Positions 33,053-41,814 of a stretch of 64,000 nt of DNA are shown here, in pieces (within the stretch, counting starts at the first letter, position 1; each line of letters begins with the position of its first letter). The translations under genes and the position numbers were made by a program. A model generated the notes under the pieces. That model was not told the origin of the DNA. It ran no database searches and saw only the letters and a program-made list of their open reading frames with translations. Source of the DNA: Actinomadura terrae (lineage in GTDB: Bacteria > Actinomycetota > Actinomycetes > Streptosporangiales > Streptosporangiaceae); the NCBI RefSeq assembly GCF_022751215.1, contig NZ_JAICDG010000003.1, forward strand, positions 310,001 through 374,000. Reading direction: 5' to 3'.

Positions 33053-36000
33053 ATGCACGTGTTCCGCCGCTCCCGCCGCCGGCCACGCCATGATCGGACC
33101 GTGCACCGGTTGCTCGCCGCCGCCCTGCCGGCCCTGTTCGCGCTGGTCACGGCGTCGCCGTCCAGCCTCGCCGCCGGGCCGGGGCCGCTCGCGCCGCCGC
33201 CCGACGTCTACACCTACCTCGACGATCCCGGGATGACGGGGGAGGGGCAGGAGCCGCCGCACGCCGTGCTCCGCCCCTATGACGGCGCCCGCGAGGCCCG
33301 CGCCGGGGAGGCCCGCCGCTGGACGCGGTCGCTGAACGGCACCTGGCGTTTCGCGCTCGCCGACCGTCCCGCCGAGGTGCCCGCCGGCTTCTACCGCGAC
33401 GGGTACGACACGTCAGGGTGGCGCGAGGTGCGCGTGCCGCACACGTGGCAGAGCGACCGCCTCGACCATCCGGTGTTCCGCAACATCCCGACCGAGGTCG
33501 TCCCGGACGACCCGCCGAGGACGCCGCGCGACATCAACCCGACCGGCGCCTACGTCCGGACGCTCGACCTGCCCGCCAGTTGGGAGGACCGCCGGACGCT
33601 GCTGCGCTTCGAGGGCGTCACCAGCGCCTACCTCGTCTGGGTCAACGGCCGGTACGCGGGCTACGACCAGGGCGGGTACACGCCCGCCGAGTTCGACGTC
33701 AGCGGCCTCGTGCACGCGGGCGCGAACCGGGTCGCCCTCCAGGTGCACCGATGGAGTTCCGGGTCCTACCTGGAGGACTACGACCAGTGGCGGTTCAGCG
33801 GAATATTTCGCGACGTCTGGGCGTACTCCACCCCGAAGACGTATGTGGGGGACGTCGCGGTCCACACCGACCTGGACGCGGCCTACCGGAACGCGACGCT
33901 CACCGCCGACATCACGCTCGGCAGCAGGCAGGGCCCGCAGGGGGAGCACACCGTCCGCGCCACGCTGGCCGACCCGGACGGACGCGTCGTCCAGCGCTTC
34001 TCCGGCTCGGCGACCGTGCGCGGCGAGACCACGTCCCTGCGGCTGCGCGCGCCGGTGGCCGACCCGGCGAAGTGGACCGACGAGACCCCGAACCTGTACA
34101 CGCTGCTGCTCGAACTCGCCGACGAGCGGGGACGCGTCGTCCACACCACCCGCGAGACGGTCGGGTTCCGCGAGATCGAGGTCCGGGACCGGCAGGTGCT
34201 CGTCAACGGAAGGCGCGTCCTGGTCAAGGGCGTGAACCGGCCCGAGACCGACGCCCGGACCGGACGGCACCAGACCCCGGACCGCATGGAGACCGACGTC
34301 GCGCTGATGAAGCGGCTGAACGTCAACGCCGTCCGCACGGCGCACTACCCGTCCGACCCCTACCTGTACGACCTCGCCGACCGGCGCGGGCTGTGGATCG
34401 ACGACGAGGTCGACGCCGAGACCCACAACTGGCAGGACTGCTCCAAACCGGCCGGGCGGGACTGCCTCGCCGACCGCCCCGAATGGCGGGCGGCTTTCCT
34501 CGACCGGTTCCAGGCGATGGTGGCGCGCGACAGGAACCATCCGAGCGTGCTGCTGTGGGACACGGGAAACGAGGCCGGGCTCGGTGCCGCGCACTACGCG
34601 ATGGCGGAATGGGCGAAGCAGGTCGATCCGTCCCGTCCGCTGTATCACCAGTCCAACAGCCCGAACGGCGACGCCCCCTACGCGCAGGTGTGGGGGCCGC
34701 GTTACCCGACTCCGGCCCGGTTGGAGAAACAGGCGGCGGACACTCAGAAACCCATCATCCTTGGTGAATACGCGCACGCGATGGGGAACAGCCTCGGGAA
34801 CTTCCGCGAGTTCTGGGACGTCATCAGGCGGCATCCGCAGACGCAGGGCGGGTTCATCTGGGACTGGGCCGAGGCGAACCAGCGGCAGCCCCTCATCACC
34901 ACTCCCGACGGCTCGGGCAACCGGATTCTGAGCTGGCTCCAAGGGCTGCCGAAGACCGTGGACGGCCATCGCGGAAAAGCCCTTTACTTCTCCGGCCTCG
35001 ACGATTTCGTCGAGGTCTACCGGGACCGGCGCCTCGACCTGACCGGCACGGCGCTCACACTGGACGCGTGGGTGAAACCCGTCCGCCCGTGGACGGGCGA
35101 CTTCACCATCGTCGCCAAGGGCGACCATTCCTACGCGCTGAAGATGTCGAACGAGCGGACGCTGGAATTCTTCGTCCACAGCGGCACCTGGCGGACGGTG
35201 CGCGCCCCCGTCCCGCCGAACTGGTACGACGCGTGGCACCGCGTGACCGGCACCTACGACGGCACCGCCCTGCGCCTCTACGTGGACGGACACCAGGCCG
35301 CGTCCGTCCCGTTCTCCGGCGCCATCGACCGTTCGTCCGCCGACCTCAACGTCGCCCGCAATTCCGAGACCATGCAGGACAACTACAAGGGGCGCATGGC
35401 GCACGGCACGATCGACGACGTCCGCGTCTACGGCCGCGCGCTGGCGCCCGCCGAACTCGGCGCGGGCGCCGATCCGAAGCGGGACGCGATTCTCGCGCTC
35501 GACTTCGACCGGTTCGACACCGAGGGCACGTTCCTGTCCAACGGGCAGAGCCTTTCGGGGGTGGACGGCCTCGTCGGCTCCGACCGCTACGTCCAACCGG
35601 AGACGGCGCAGCTCTCCTGGGTGCAGTCACCGATCCGGGTCACGAGGCAAGGGGACGCCGTTTCCGTTTCGAGCGAGCGGGTCTTCGCCGGCACATCCGA
35701 CCTGGAACTCCGCTGGAAGTACACCGAGGGCGGTCGGACGCTCAAGGCAGGGGCGATGGCGTTGGACCTGCCGCCGGGCGGGGCGGTGCGTCCGCCGATT
35801 CCGGAGCCGCCCGATAACCCGTCCAATGCGGAACGGTGGCTGACCGTGGAGGCGGTGCTCGAACACCGCACCTGGTACGCACCGGCCGGGCACGTGGTCG
35901 GATTCGGGCAGTTCTCAGCCGGGGGTGCCGCCATTCCCGGCCTGCGGAAGGCCGCCGGGGGAGAACCCGAGGTCAGCGAGAACGCCGAACAGGTCGTGGT

Positions 36001-36859
36001 CTCCGGGAAAGGCTTCCGATACGTCTTCGACAAGCGCAAGGGCACGCTCACCTCAATGCGCGCCCGGGGAACCGAACTGCTGCGCACCGGCCCAGAACTC
36101 GACGTGTGGCGCCCGCCGATCAGCAACGAGACCTACACCTGGGGACGCGCCGAGGGCGAGGATTGGCGGCGGGCGGGCCTCGACCGCCTCGTCACGACGC
36201 CGTCCTCGACGACCGTCACGCCCGGGAGACAGGTCGTCGTCTCCATCACGTCGAGGTCGGCCGCCCCGGACCGTCCCGGCGCCTGGTTCGACCAGACCGC
36301 GACCTACGCCGTCGACGGCTCCGGCCAGATCGAGCTGACCCACCGGGTCGTCCCGCGAGGCGAGGTCCGCGCCCTGCCCTATCTCGGACGCGTCGGCTAC
36401 ACGCTCAAGGCCCCGGCCCGCTTCGACACGTTCGCCTGGTACGGGCGGGGCCCGGTCGAGAACTACCCCGACCGCGAGGACGGCACGCGCATGGGCGTCT
36501 GGTCGTCCACGGTCGAGGAGCAGTACGTCCCGTACTACCGGCCCCAGGACCACGGCGACCACGGCGACGTCCGCTGGGCCCTGCTGACCGACGGCCGCGC
36601 CGGGCTCCTCGTCGGCGGCGACGTCGAGGCGGGCGTGACCTCCTACGACGACCTCGACCGCGCGCTCTACCCCTTCGCCCGCGTCCGCAACCCGGGCTGG
36701 AACACCCTCCACGTCGACCACGCCGTCACGGGGGTCGGCGACACGCCCAACACCGTCCGCCCCGAATACCAGGTCCGCGCCGATACTGGGTACACCTACA
36801 CGACCCTCATCCGCCCTCTCACCCCACGCGAGGCGATCACGGCACGTGTTCATCGATAA
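33053..36859 (+). CDS. exported GH2 beta-galactosidase-like enzyme with inserted LamG domain
   Basis: A 1268-residue protein from ATG 33053 with GGGAAGG upstream. A signal peptide covers about residues 1-40. Then come the GH2 sugar-binding jelly roll (LNGTWRFALADRPAEVP, RVPHTWQSD), the Ig domain, and the TIM barrel with acid/base Glu507 (DTGNEAGLG) and nucleophile Glu572 (LGEYAHAMGNS). A laminin-G/concanavalin domain is inserted at about 635-800 (GKALYFSGLDDFVEV, LTLDAWVKPVRPWTGDFTIVAKGD), after which the Bgal small-chain domain resumes (PYLGRVGYTLKAPARFDTFAWYGRGPVENYPDR). It probably cleaves a galactose-like residue from a polysaccharide held by LamG. The substrate is not known. Confidence 0.92.
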   Translation: MHVFRRSRRRPRHDRTVHRLLAAALPALFALVTASPSSLAAGPGPLAPPPDVYTYLDDPGMTGEGQEPPHAVLRPYDGAREARAGEARRWTRSLNGTWRFALADRPAEVPAGFYRDGYDTSGWREVRVPHTWQSDRLDHPVFRNIPTEVVPDDPPRTPRDINPTGAYVRTLDLPASWEDRRTLLRFEGVTSAYLVWVNGRYAGYDQGGYTPAEFDVSGLVHAGANRVALQVHRWSSGSYLEDYDQWRFSGIFRDVWAYSTPKTYVGDVAVHTDLDAAYRNATLTADITLGSRQGPQGEHTVRATLADPDGRVVQRFSGSATVRGETTSLRLRAPVADPAKWTDETPNLYTLLLELADERGRVVHTTRETVGFREIEVRDRQVLVNGRRVLVKGVNRPETDARTGRHQTPDRMETDVALMKRLNVNAVRTAHYPSDPYLYDLADRRGLWIDDEVDAETHNWQDCSKPAGRDCLADRPEWRAAFLDRFQAMVARDRNHPSVLLWDTGNEAGLGAAHYAMAEWAKQVDPSRPLYHQSNSPNGDAPYAQVWGPRYPTPARLEKQAADTQKPIILGEYAHAMGNSLGNFREFWDVIRRHPQTQGGFIWDWAEANQRQPLITTPDGSGNRILSWLQGLPKTVDGHRGKALYFSGLDDFVEVYRDRRLDLTGTALTLDAWVKPVRPWTGDFTIVAKGDHSYALKMSNERTLEFFVHSGTWRTVRAPVPPNWYDAWHRVTGTYDGTALRLYVDGHQAASVPFSGAIDRSSADLNVARNSETMQDNYKGRMAHGTIDDVRVYGRALAPAELGAGADPKRDAILALDFDRFDTEGTFLSNGQSLSGVDGLVGSDRYVQPETAQLSWVQSPIRVTRQGDAVSVSSERVFAGTSDLELRWKYTEGGRTLKAGAMALDLPPGGAVRPPIPEPPDNPSNAERWLTVEAVLEHRTWYAPAGHVVGFGQFSAGGAAIPGLRKAAGGEPEVSENAEQVVVSGKGFRYVFDKRKGTLTSMRARGTELLRTGPELDVWRPPISNETYTWGRAEGEDWRRAGLDRLVTTPSSTTVTPGRQVVVSITSRSAAPDRPGAWFDQTATYAVDGSGQIELTHRVVPRGEVRALPYLGRVGYTLKAPARFDTFAWYGRGPVENYPDREDGTRMGVWSSTVEEQYVPYYRPQDHGDHGDVRWALLTDGRAGLLVGGDVEAGVTSYDDLDRALYPFARVRNPGWNTLHVDHAVTGVGDTPNTVRPEYQVRADTGYTYTTLIRPLTPREAITARVHR

Positions 36860-36939
36860 CCGTCCGTACTGACAGAGGCTCCCACTAGGGTTTCCTTCGT
36901 ACGGGCGAGCAGGGGACCGAACCCGACGACAGGAGTCAG

Positions 36940-37248
36940 ATGAGCGCACAGCCAGCGGAACAGCCCATGCTGCCGGGGCAGGTCCAGCGCGTTCCCCGCA
37001 CCATCCGGGGGATCAGCGACTGGCTGAGCAAGGAGAAGCGGGCCAAGTTCCTGGAGGAGGTCATGGCCGCCAAGGAGGAGGCCGACTTCAAGCAGGTCAT
37101 GGACGGCTGGTGGGCGGAGGCGCACTTCGACCAGCTCCCTGACCGGGAGGAGCGGCGCGCCAGGGCGCTCCAGCAGATGAGGGAGGGCAGGAAGATCTCG
37201 TTGGACGAGATCCGGGCCCGGTGCCGGGGCCGCGACGGCGCGGAGTGA
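36940..37248 (+). CDS. small helical protein, first gene of a toxin-antitoxin-like pair
   Basis: A 102-residue protein from ATG 36940 with AGGAG upstream. It is charged and helical (SKEKRAKFLEEVMAAKEEADFKQVMDGWWAEAHFDQ), reminiscent of the actinobacterial DUF6247 family, followed by a basic C-terminus. DUF6247-type proteins often precede a small toxin-like gene. Its stop overlaps the next start (GTGA at 37245-37248), which implies coupled translation. The antitoxin role is inferred from size and arrangement only. Confidence 0.6.
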   Translation: MSAQPAEQPMLPGQVQRVPRTIRGISDWLSKEKRAKFLEEVMAAKEEADFKQVMDGWWAEAHFDQLPDREERRARALQQMREGRKISLDEIRARCRGRDGAE

Positions 37249-37529
37249 ACCTCGGCAAGTCCGGCTGGACCGTCTTCTGCTCCGAAACGGTGTGCGAGGT
37301 CATGCTGACGATGCCCGAGCGGGCGGACTTCTTCGTGAGGTTCTTCTGTGACTTCGCCTCCGCGAGCGGCATGGCCGTCGACTCCGGGCAGGCCCCCGCG
37401 GGCAAGCCCCTCGACGACGCCGGCGTCGCCTACAACCTCCTCATCGAGGAGATCCACATGTTCATCGAGTATCTCGTGATGGCCGACATTAAGGAGTTCT
37501 ACGTCACCGAACTCGTCCACGCGGAATGA
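37245..37529 (+). CDS. small protein, second gene of a toxin-antitoxin-like pair
   Basis: The start is GTG 37245, overlapping the upstream stop (94 residues). The sequence opens WTVFCSETVCEVMLTMPERADFFVRFFCDFAS and ends with a helical AYNLLIEEIHMFIEYLVMADIKEFYVTEL. No catalytic motif was recognised. The beginning faintly resembles the first strand and helix of RelE-like toxins. It is rich in Phe and Met for so short a protein. A perfect terminator hairpin follows at 37534-37571. Confidence 0.6.
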   Translation: MNLGKSGWTVFCSETVCEVMLTMPERADFFVRFFCDFASASGMAVDSGQAPAGKPLDDAGVAYNLLIEEIHMFIEYLVMADIKEFYVTELVHAE

Positions 37530-37533
37530 GTGA

Positions 37534-37571
37534 GGGCCAGGTGGTCGGCGGGGACGCCGACCACCTGGCCC
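37534..37571. terminator. 17-bp perfect terminator hairpin
   Basis: GGGCCAGGTGGTCGGCG (37534-37550) pairs with all 17 bases of 37555-37571 across a GGGA loop. It separates the convergent small-gene cassette and the dehydrogenase operon and can serve both. Confidence 0.75.
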
Positions 37572-37584
37572 TTCGGTCGCGGCG

Positions 37585-38862
37585 TCAGGCGACGATGAGG
37601 ACGGGGTTCTCCAGCAGCTCGGCCAGCCGCGCCAGGAACTTGGCGCCGGTCGCGCCGTCGCAGGCGCGGTGGTCGACCGAGAGCGTCACGGCCATGCGCT
37701 TGCCGGGCACGACCTGCCCGTCGCGGACGACCGGCTCGTCCCGGACGGCGCCGACCGCGAGGATCGCCGCCTCCGGCGGGTTGATCACCGCCGAGAACGA
37801 GCTCACCCCGAACATGCCGAGGTTGCTGACGCTGAACGTGCCGCCGCTCATCTCCTGCGCGGACAGCTTGCCGTCCCGCGCCTTGCCCGCCAGCTCGCGC
37901 GTCTCCCGTCCGATCTGCGAGACGCTCTTGCGGTCGGCGTCCCGGACGACGGGGACGAGCAGCCCGTCCTCCACCGCGACCGCGACGCCGACGTGCACCC
38001 GCTTGTGGAAGAGCAGGTTCTCCTCGGTGTAGGAGACGTTCACCGCCGGGTGCTCGCGCAGCGCGGTCGCGACCGCCTTCACGACCAGGTCGTTCACACT
38101 GACCTTGGCGGGGGCGAGCGCCTCGTTCAGCGTCGCGCGGAAGGCCAGCAGCGCCTCGGCGTCCACCTCCCGGTTCAGGTAGAAGTGCGGCGCCTCGCGC
38201 TTGCTCTCGGTGAGCCGCCGCGCCGCCACCTTCCGGAACCGGTTCAGCGGGACGGCCTCGACGTCGGGGTCGTCCACCCGCGCCTGGACGGGCGCGGCGG
38301 CGGGTGCCGGAGCCGAAGCCGGGGCGGGAGCCGAAGCCGGGGCGCCGTTGCGGATCGCGGCCTCGATGTCGGCGCGAACGACGCGTCCACCAGGGCCGGT
38401 GCCGGTCAGCGCGGCCAGGTCGAGGCCGTGGTCGCGCGCCAGCCGCCGCGCCAGCGGGGACGACGGCGGACGCGACGCTCCGTTCCGTCCGGCGGAAACC
38501 GGAGCCGGAGCCGCGACGGCCGGAGCCGCAGCCGCGACCGGAGCGGGCTCCTCAGCAGAAGCAGGCTCCTCGGCCGGGGCCTCAGCGGGCGCCGCCGGGG
38601 CCGAAGCGGCCGGGGCCGGTGCCGCGCCCTTCGGGGCGATCACCGCGATCGGCGCGCCGATCGCGGCGGACTCGCCCTCGCCGACCAGGATCTTCTCCAG
38701 CACGCCGGCCTCGTAGGCCTCGTACTCCATGACCGCCTTGTCGGTCTCGATGTCGACGATGACGTCGCCCACCGCGACCTCGTCCCCCGGCTGCTTCTGC
38801 CAGGAGCTGATCACGCCCTCCTCCATCGTGTCGGAGAGCCGGGGCATGAGGATCTCGGTCAT
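37585..38862 (-). CDS. pdhC: 2-oxoacid dehydrogenase E2 (dihydrolipoamide acyltransferase)
   Basis: The start is ATG 38862, overlapping the E1beta stop by ATGA (425 residues). One lipoyl domain (residues 1-77, lipoyl Lys42 in ETDKAVMEYEA) is followed by an Ala/Pro/Glu linker. Next come the peripheral subunit-binding domain (about 133-170, SPLARRLARDHGLDLAALTGTGPGGRV), a second Ala/Pro linker and the catalytic domain ending with the DHRACDG active-site motif. It transfers the acyl group to CoA in the cytoplasmic complex. E3 is not encoded here. Similar to pyruvate/acetoin-type E2. Confidence 0.93.
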   Translation of the reverse strand: MTEILMPRLSDTMEEGVISSWQKQPGDEVAVGDVIVDIETDKAVMEYEAYEAGVLEKILVGEGESAAIGAPIAVIAPKGAAPAPAASAPAAPAEAPAEEPASAEEPAPVAAAAPAVAAPAPVSAGRNGASRPPSSPLARRLARDHGLDLAALTGTGPGGRVVRADIEAAIRNGAPASAPAPASAPAPAAAPVQARVDDPDVEAVPLNRFRKVAARRLTESKREAPHFYLNREVDAEALLAFRATLNEALAPAKVSVNDLVVKAVATALREHPAVNVSYTEENLLFHKRVHVGVAVAVEDGLLVPVVRDADRKSVSQIGRETRELAGKARDGKLSAQEMSGGTFSVSNLGMFGVSSFSAVINPPEAAILAVGAVRDEPVVRDGQVVPGKRMAVTLSVDHRACDGATGAKFLARLAELLENPVLIVA

Positions 38863-39893
38863 CGGGCGTTCTCCAGGGCGAGACGGCCGGTCGCCCGGAG
38901 CGTGTCGCGGACGGCGGCGAGCAGGGATTCGGCGGACGGCAGCGCCGCCGTCTCCAGGGACTTGGCGTAGGGGAGGGGCACCTCGGCCATCGCGACCCGG
39001 CGGACGGGGGCGTCCAGCCAGTCGAAGGCGCCCTCCTGGATGGTCGCGGCGATCTCGGCGCCGATGCCGTAGGTCAGCCAGTCGTCCTCGGCGACGACGG
39101 CGCAGCCCGTCTTGCGGACCGAGTCCACGACCGTCTGCCGGTCGAGCGGACGCAGGCTGCGCAGGTCGACGACCTCGGCGGAGATGCCGTCGGCGGCGAG
39201 GGTCTCGGCGACCTCGGCGGCGACGCGCGCCATCCGGGAGTAGCCGATGATCGTGATGTCGGTGCCCGGACGGGTGACCGCCGCGCGCCCGATCTCGGCG
39301 GGCTCGATCGCGTCGATCTCGGCCGGCAGCTCGCCCTTGGTGTTGTAGAGGGCGAGGTTCTCCAGGAACAGCACCGGGTCGTCGTCGCGGATCGCGGCCT
39401 TCAGCATCGCCGACGCCTCGGCGGGCGTGCTCGGCGCCACGACCTTCAGGCCGGGGATGAAGGAGTAGAACAGCTCGACGTTCTGCGAGTGGGTGGCGCC
39501 CAGCTGCTGCCCGCCGCCGCCCGGCGTGCGGATCACCATCGGCACGCTGGCCTGCCCGCCGAACATCCCATAGATCTTCGCGGCGTGGTTGACGATCTGG
39601 TCCAGCGCGAGCAGCGAGAAGTTGATCGTCATTATCTCCACGACCGGGCGGAGGCCGAGCATCGCGGCGCCGATCGCGGCGCCGACGAAGCCCTCCTCGG
39701 CGATCGGGGTGTCGCGGACGCGGCGCGGCCCGAACTCCTTCAGCAGCCCCTCGGTGATCTTGTAGGAGCCCTCGAAGAGCCCGATCTCCTCGCCCATCAG
39801 GAAGATGTTCTCGTCCCGCAGCATCTCCGAGCGCAGCGTGTCCCGGAGGGCCTGGCGGTAGGTGACGGTTGCCCGTTGCGTGGCGGTTGTCAT
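38859..39893 (-). CDS. pdhB: 2-oxoacid dehydrogenase E1 beta subunit
   Basis: A 344-residue protein from ATG 39893. The transketolase pyrimidine-binding domain (TVTYRQALRDTLRSEMLRDENIFLMGEEIG, RVRDTPIAEEGFVGAAIGAAMLGLRPVVEIM) is followed by the C-terminal domain (DITIIGYSRMARVAAEVAETLAADGISAEVVDLRSLRPLD). With E1alpha it forms the alpha2beta2 thiamine-diphosphate decarboxylase. It follows the alpha gene by 12 bases and overlaps the E2 start. Confidence 0.95.
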   Translation of the reverse strand: MTTATQRATVTYRQALRDTLRSEMLRDENIFLMGEEIGLFEGSYKITEGLLKEFGPRRVRDTPIAEEGFVGAAIGAAMLGLRPVVEIMTINFSLLALDQIVNHAAKIYGMFGGQASVPMVIRTPGGGGQQLGATHSQNVELFYSFIPGLKVVAPSTPAEASAMLKAAIRDDDPVLFLENLALYNTKGELPAEIDAIEPAEIGRAAVTRPGTDITIIGYSRMARVAAEVAETLAADGISAEVVDLRSLRPLDRQTVVDSVRKTGCAVVAEDDWLTYGIGAEIAATIQEGAFDWLDAPVRRVAMAEVPLPYAKSLETAALPSAESLLAAVRDTLRATGRLALENAR

Positions 39894-39905
39894 GAAACGG
39901 GCTCC

Positions 39906-41021
39906 TCAGGCGCGGAAGACGGGGTCGGCGGGAAGGCGGCGCAGCTCGCCCGGGACGGGGGTGGCGTAGGTGTAGTCGAACAGCGTCGAGACGTCGGGCG
40001 CGGGGCTCGCGTCGGCGAACGCGGCGGCGGCGTCGATCTCGGCCGTGACCTCCGCGTCGAGCGCGTCGCGGTCGTCGTGGGACAGGATGCCGGCCTCCGC
40101 CAGCTCCAGCGCCATCCGGGCGAGCGGGTCGGCGGCCTTGAGGGCCTCCTTCTCCTCCTTCGACCGGTAGCGGGCCGGGTCGACGACCGAGTGGCCCTTG
40201 AGGCGGGGGCTGACCGCCTCCAGCAGGTACGGCTTGCTCTCGGACCGGGCGCGCTCGACGGCGACGCGCGCCGCGTCCCGCACGGCGACCACGTCGGTGC
40301 CGTCCACGCGGGCGCTCTCCATCCGGTACGCGGCGCCGCGCTTGTACAGCTCGGGCTCGGCGGCGGAGTTCTCCACGGTCGTGCCCATGCCGAGACCATT
40401 GTTGATCACGACGAAGACGACCGGCAGGTCCCAGAGCCCGGCGATGTTCAGCGACTCGTGGAACGCGCCGATCGCGGTCGTCCCGTCGCCCATGTGGCAC
40501 ATGACGACCTCGTCGCCGCCCTTGTAGGAGACGGCGAGCGCCGCCCCGGCCGCGAGCGGCACCTGGCCGCCGACGATGCCGTAGCCGCCGAGCAGCCGCG
40601 CCTGCGCGTCGAACAGGTGCATCGACCCGCCCCAGCCCTTGGACACGCCGGTGGAGCGCCCGTACAGCTCGGCCATGACCCGGTCGGCGCCGATGCCCTT
40701 GGCCAGCGCGTATCCGTGCTCGCGGTAGTTGGTGAAGAGGTAGTCGGTGGGACGCAGCGCGTCCAGCAGCCCGACGACCGTCGCCTCCTCGCCCAGGTTC
40801 AGATGGCAGTAGCCGCCGATCTTGGCCTCGGTGTAGGCGCGGGCCGCGCGTTCCTCGAACCGGCGGATCAGCAGCATCTGCCGGTAGTAGCCGATCAGCT
40901 CCTTGGCATCGGCCGGGGGGACGGCCGCCGCGGGACGCGGCGTCCTGGTGCCGCGCGCTCTGCGGGTACGGGCCGGGGCGGCCGTGCCCGCCGTGCCCGC
41001 CGACTGGGTGGTCTCAGCCAT
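39906..41021 (-). CDS. pdhA: 2-oxoacid (pyruvate) dehydrogenase E1 alpha subunit
   Basis: The start is ATG 41021, with GAGGAAGG upstream (371 residues); the frame extends to 41084 without a better site. The thiamine-diphosphate motif (MGDGTTAIGAFHESLNIAGLWDLPVVFVVINN) and the phosphorylation-loop region (YRSKEEKEAL) are present, preceded by YRQMLLIRRFEERAARAY. This decarboxylates pyruvate or a similar oxoacid. First gene of the alpha-beta-E2 operon, divergent from the GntR regulator with a palindrome between them. Pyruvate versus acetoin or branched-chain substrate cannot be settled from sequence alone. Confidence 0.93.
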   Translation of the reverse strand: MAETTQSAGTAGTAAPARTRRARGTRTPRPAAAVPPADAKELIGYYRQMLLIRRFEERAARAYTEAKIGGYCHLNLGEEATVVGLLDALRPTDYLFTNYREHGYALAKGIGADRVMAELYGRSTGVSKGWGGSMHLFDAQARLLGGYGIVGGQVPLAAGAALAVSYKGGDEVVMCHMGDGTTAIGAFHESLNIAGLWDLPVVFVVINNGLGMGTTVENSAAEPELYKRGAAYRMESARVDGTDVVAVRDAARVAVERARSESKPYLLEAVSPRLKGHSVVDPARYRSKEEKEALKAADPLARMALELAEAGILSHDDRDALDAEVTAEIDAAAAFADASPAPDVSTLFDYTYATPVPGELRRLPADPVFRA

Positions 41022-41079
41022 CGGCGACCTTCCTCTGTCCGGGGGGAACGCCGTAGGATCACCACGACGCTCACCGATC

Positions 41080-41095
41080 ATCATTGATCAATGAT
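41080..41095. promoter_or_regulatory. 16-bp perfect palindrome between the dehydrogenase operon and its GntR gene
   Basis: ATCATTGATCAATGAT is a perfect dyad lying 59 bases before the E1alpha start and 60 bases before the GntR start. FCD-type GntR proteins bind short AT-rich palindromes of this form. It is likely the shared operator of the divergent promoters. Confidence 0.7.
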
Positions 41096-41140
41096 CGATC
41101 ATATTCTACCCCGGTAGGCCCCGCCTACCATCGCGCCGTC

Positions 41141-41146
41141 TAATAT
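41141..41146 (+). promoter_or_regulatory. -10 box of a probable leaderless GntR transcript
   Basis: TAATAT ends eight bases before the GTG start at 41155, which places transcription initiation at or next to the start codon. There is no Shine-Dalgarno, so the mRNA is probably leaderless. Confidence 0.5.
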
Positions 41147-41154
41147 CTAGTCCC

Positions 41155-41790
41155 GTGAACGCGCCCATCCCCGCCCCGCTGCTCCGCACCGGGCTCGCCG
41201 TCCAGATCCGCGAGTTCATCGTGGACGGGATCAGCGCGGGACGCTGGGAGCCGGGCGAGCGGATCGTCGAGCGGCGCATCGCGTCCGAGCTCGGGGTCAG
41301 CCAGGGGCCGGTCCGGGAGGCGCTGCGGCAGCTGGAGGCGCAGGGGCTGATCGAGTCGCTGCCGAACCGGGGCGCCCGCGTCCGCGCGTTCACCGAGCAG
41401 GACCTCGCCGAGATCTTCCCCGTCCGCGCCGGGCTGGAGCGGACGGCCGTCGAGCTGGCGCTGCCGCGCATGTCCGGCTGCCTGGACGCGCTGGAGGAGC
41501 ACAACCGCCGCCTCTGCGAGGCCGCGCGCGCCGACGACCTGCACGAGCAGATGCGGCTGAGCATCGCCTTCCACCGCGAGATCGTCGAGACGGCCGGGAA
41601 CCGGCTGCTGGTCTCGGTGTGGGAGGGCCTCGGCATCGAGCTCTGGACGACGCTGTCGCTCCGCCTGCACCAGACCGAGATCTACTCCAAGTCGGCCGAG
41701 CACGCCCAGCTGATCGAGGCCTTCCGCCGCCGCGACCCGGAGGCGCCGCGCCTGCTCCACGACCACGTCATGAACTACGCGCCGTCCTGA
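41155..41790 (+). CDS. GntR/FCD regulator of the dehydrogenase operon
   Basis: A 211-residue protein from GTG 41155, probably translated from a leaderless mRNA. The winged HTH is at residues about 12-75 (REFIVDGISAGRWEPGERIVERRIASELGVSQGPVREALRQLEAQGLIESLPNRGARV). The C-terminal FCD domain has the metal/ligand helices (LPRMSGCLDALEEHNRRLCEA, LSIAFHREIVETAGNRLL). FadR-subfamily FCD proteins sense carboxylic acids, so pyruvate or a related acid is a plausible ligand for controlling the divergent dehydrogenase genes. Confidence 0.9.
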   Translation: MNAPIPAPLLRTGLAVQIREFIVDGISAGRWEPGERIVERRIASELGVSQGPVREALRQLEAQGLIESLPNRGARVRAFTEQDLAEIFPVRAGLERTAVELALPRMSGCLDALEEHNRRLCEAARADDLHEQMRLSIAFHREIVETAGNRLLVSVWEGLGIELWTTLSLRLHQTEIYSKSAEHAQLIEAFRRRDPEAPRLLHDHVMNYAPS

Positions 41791-41814
41791 CCCAGGGTCC
41801 CGGGGCCCGTTCGA

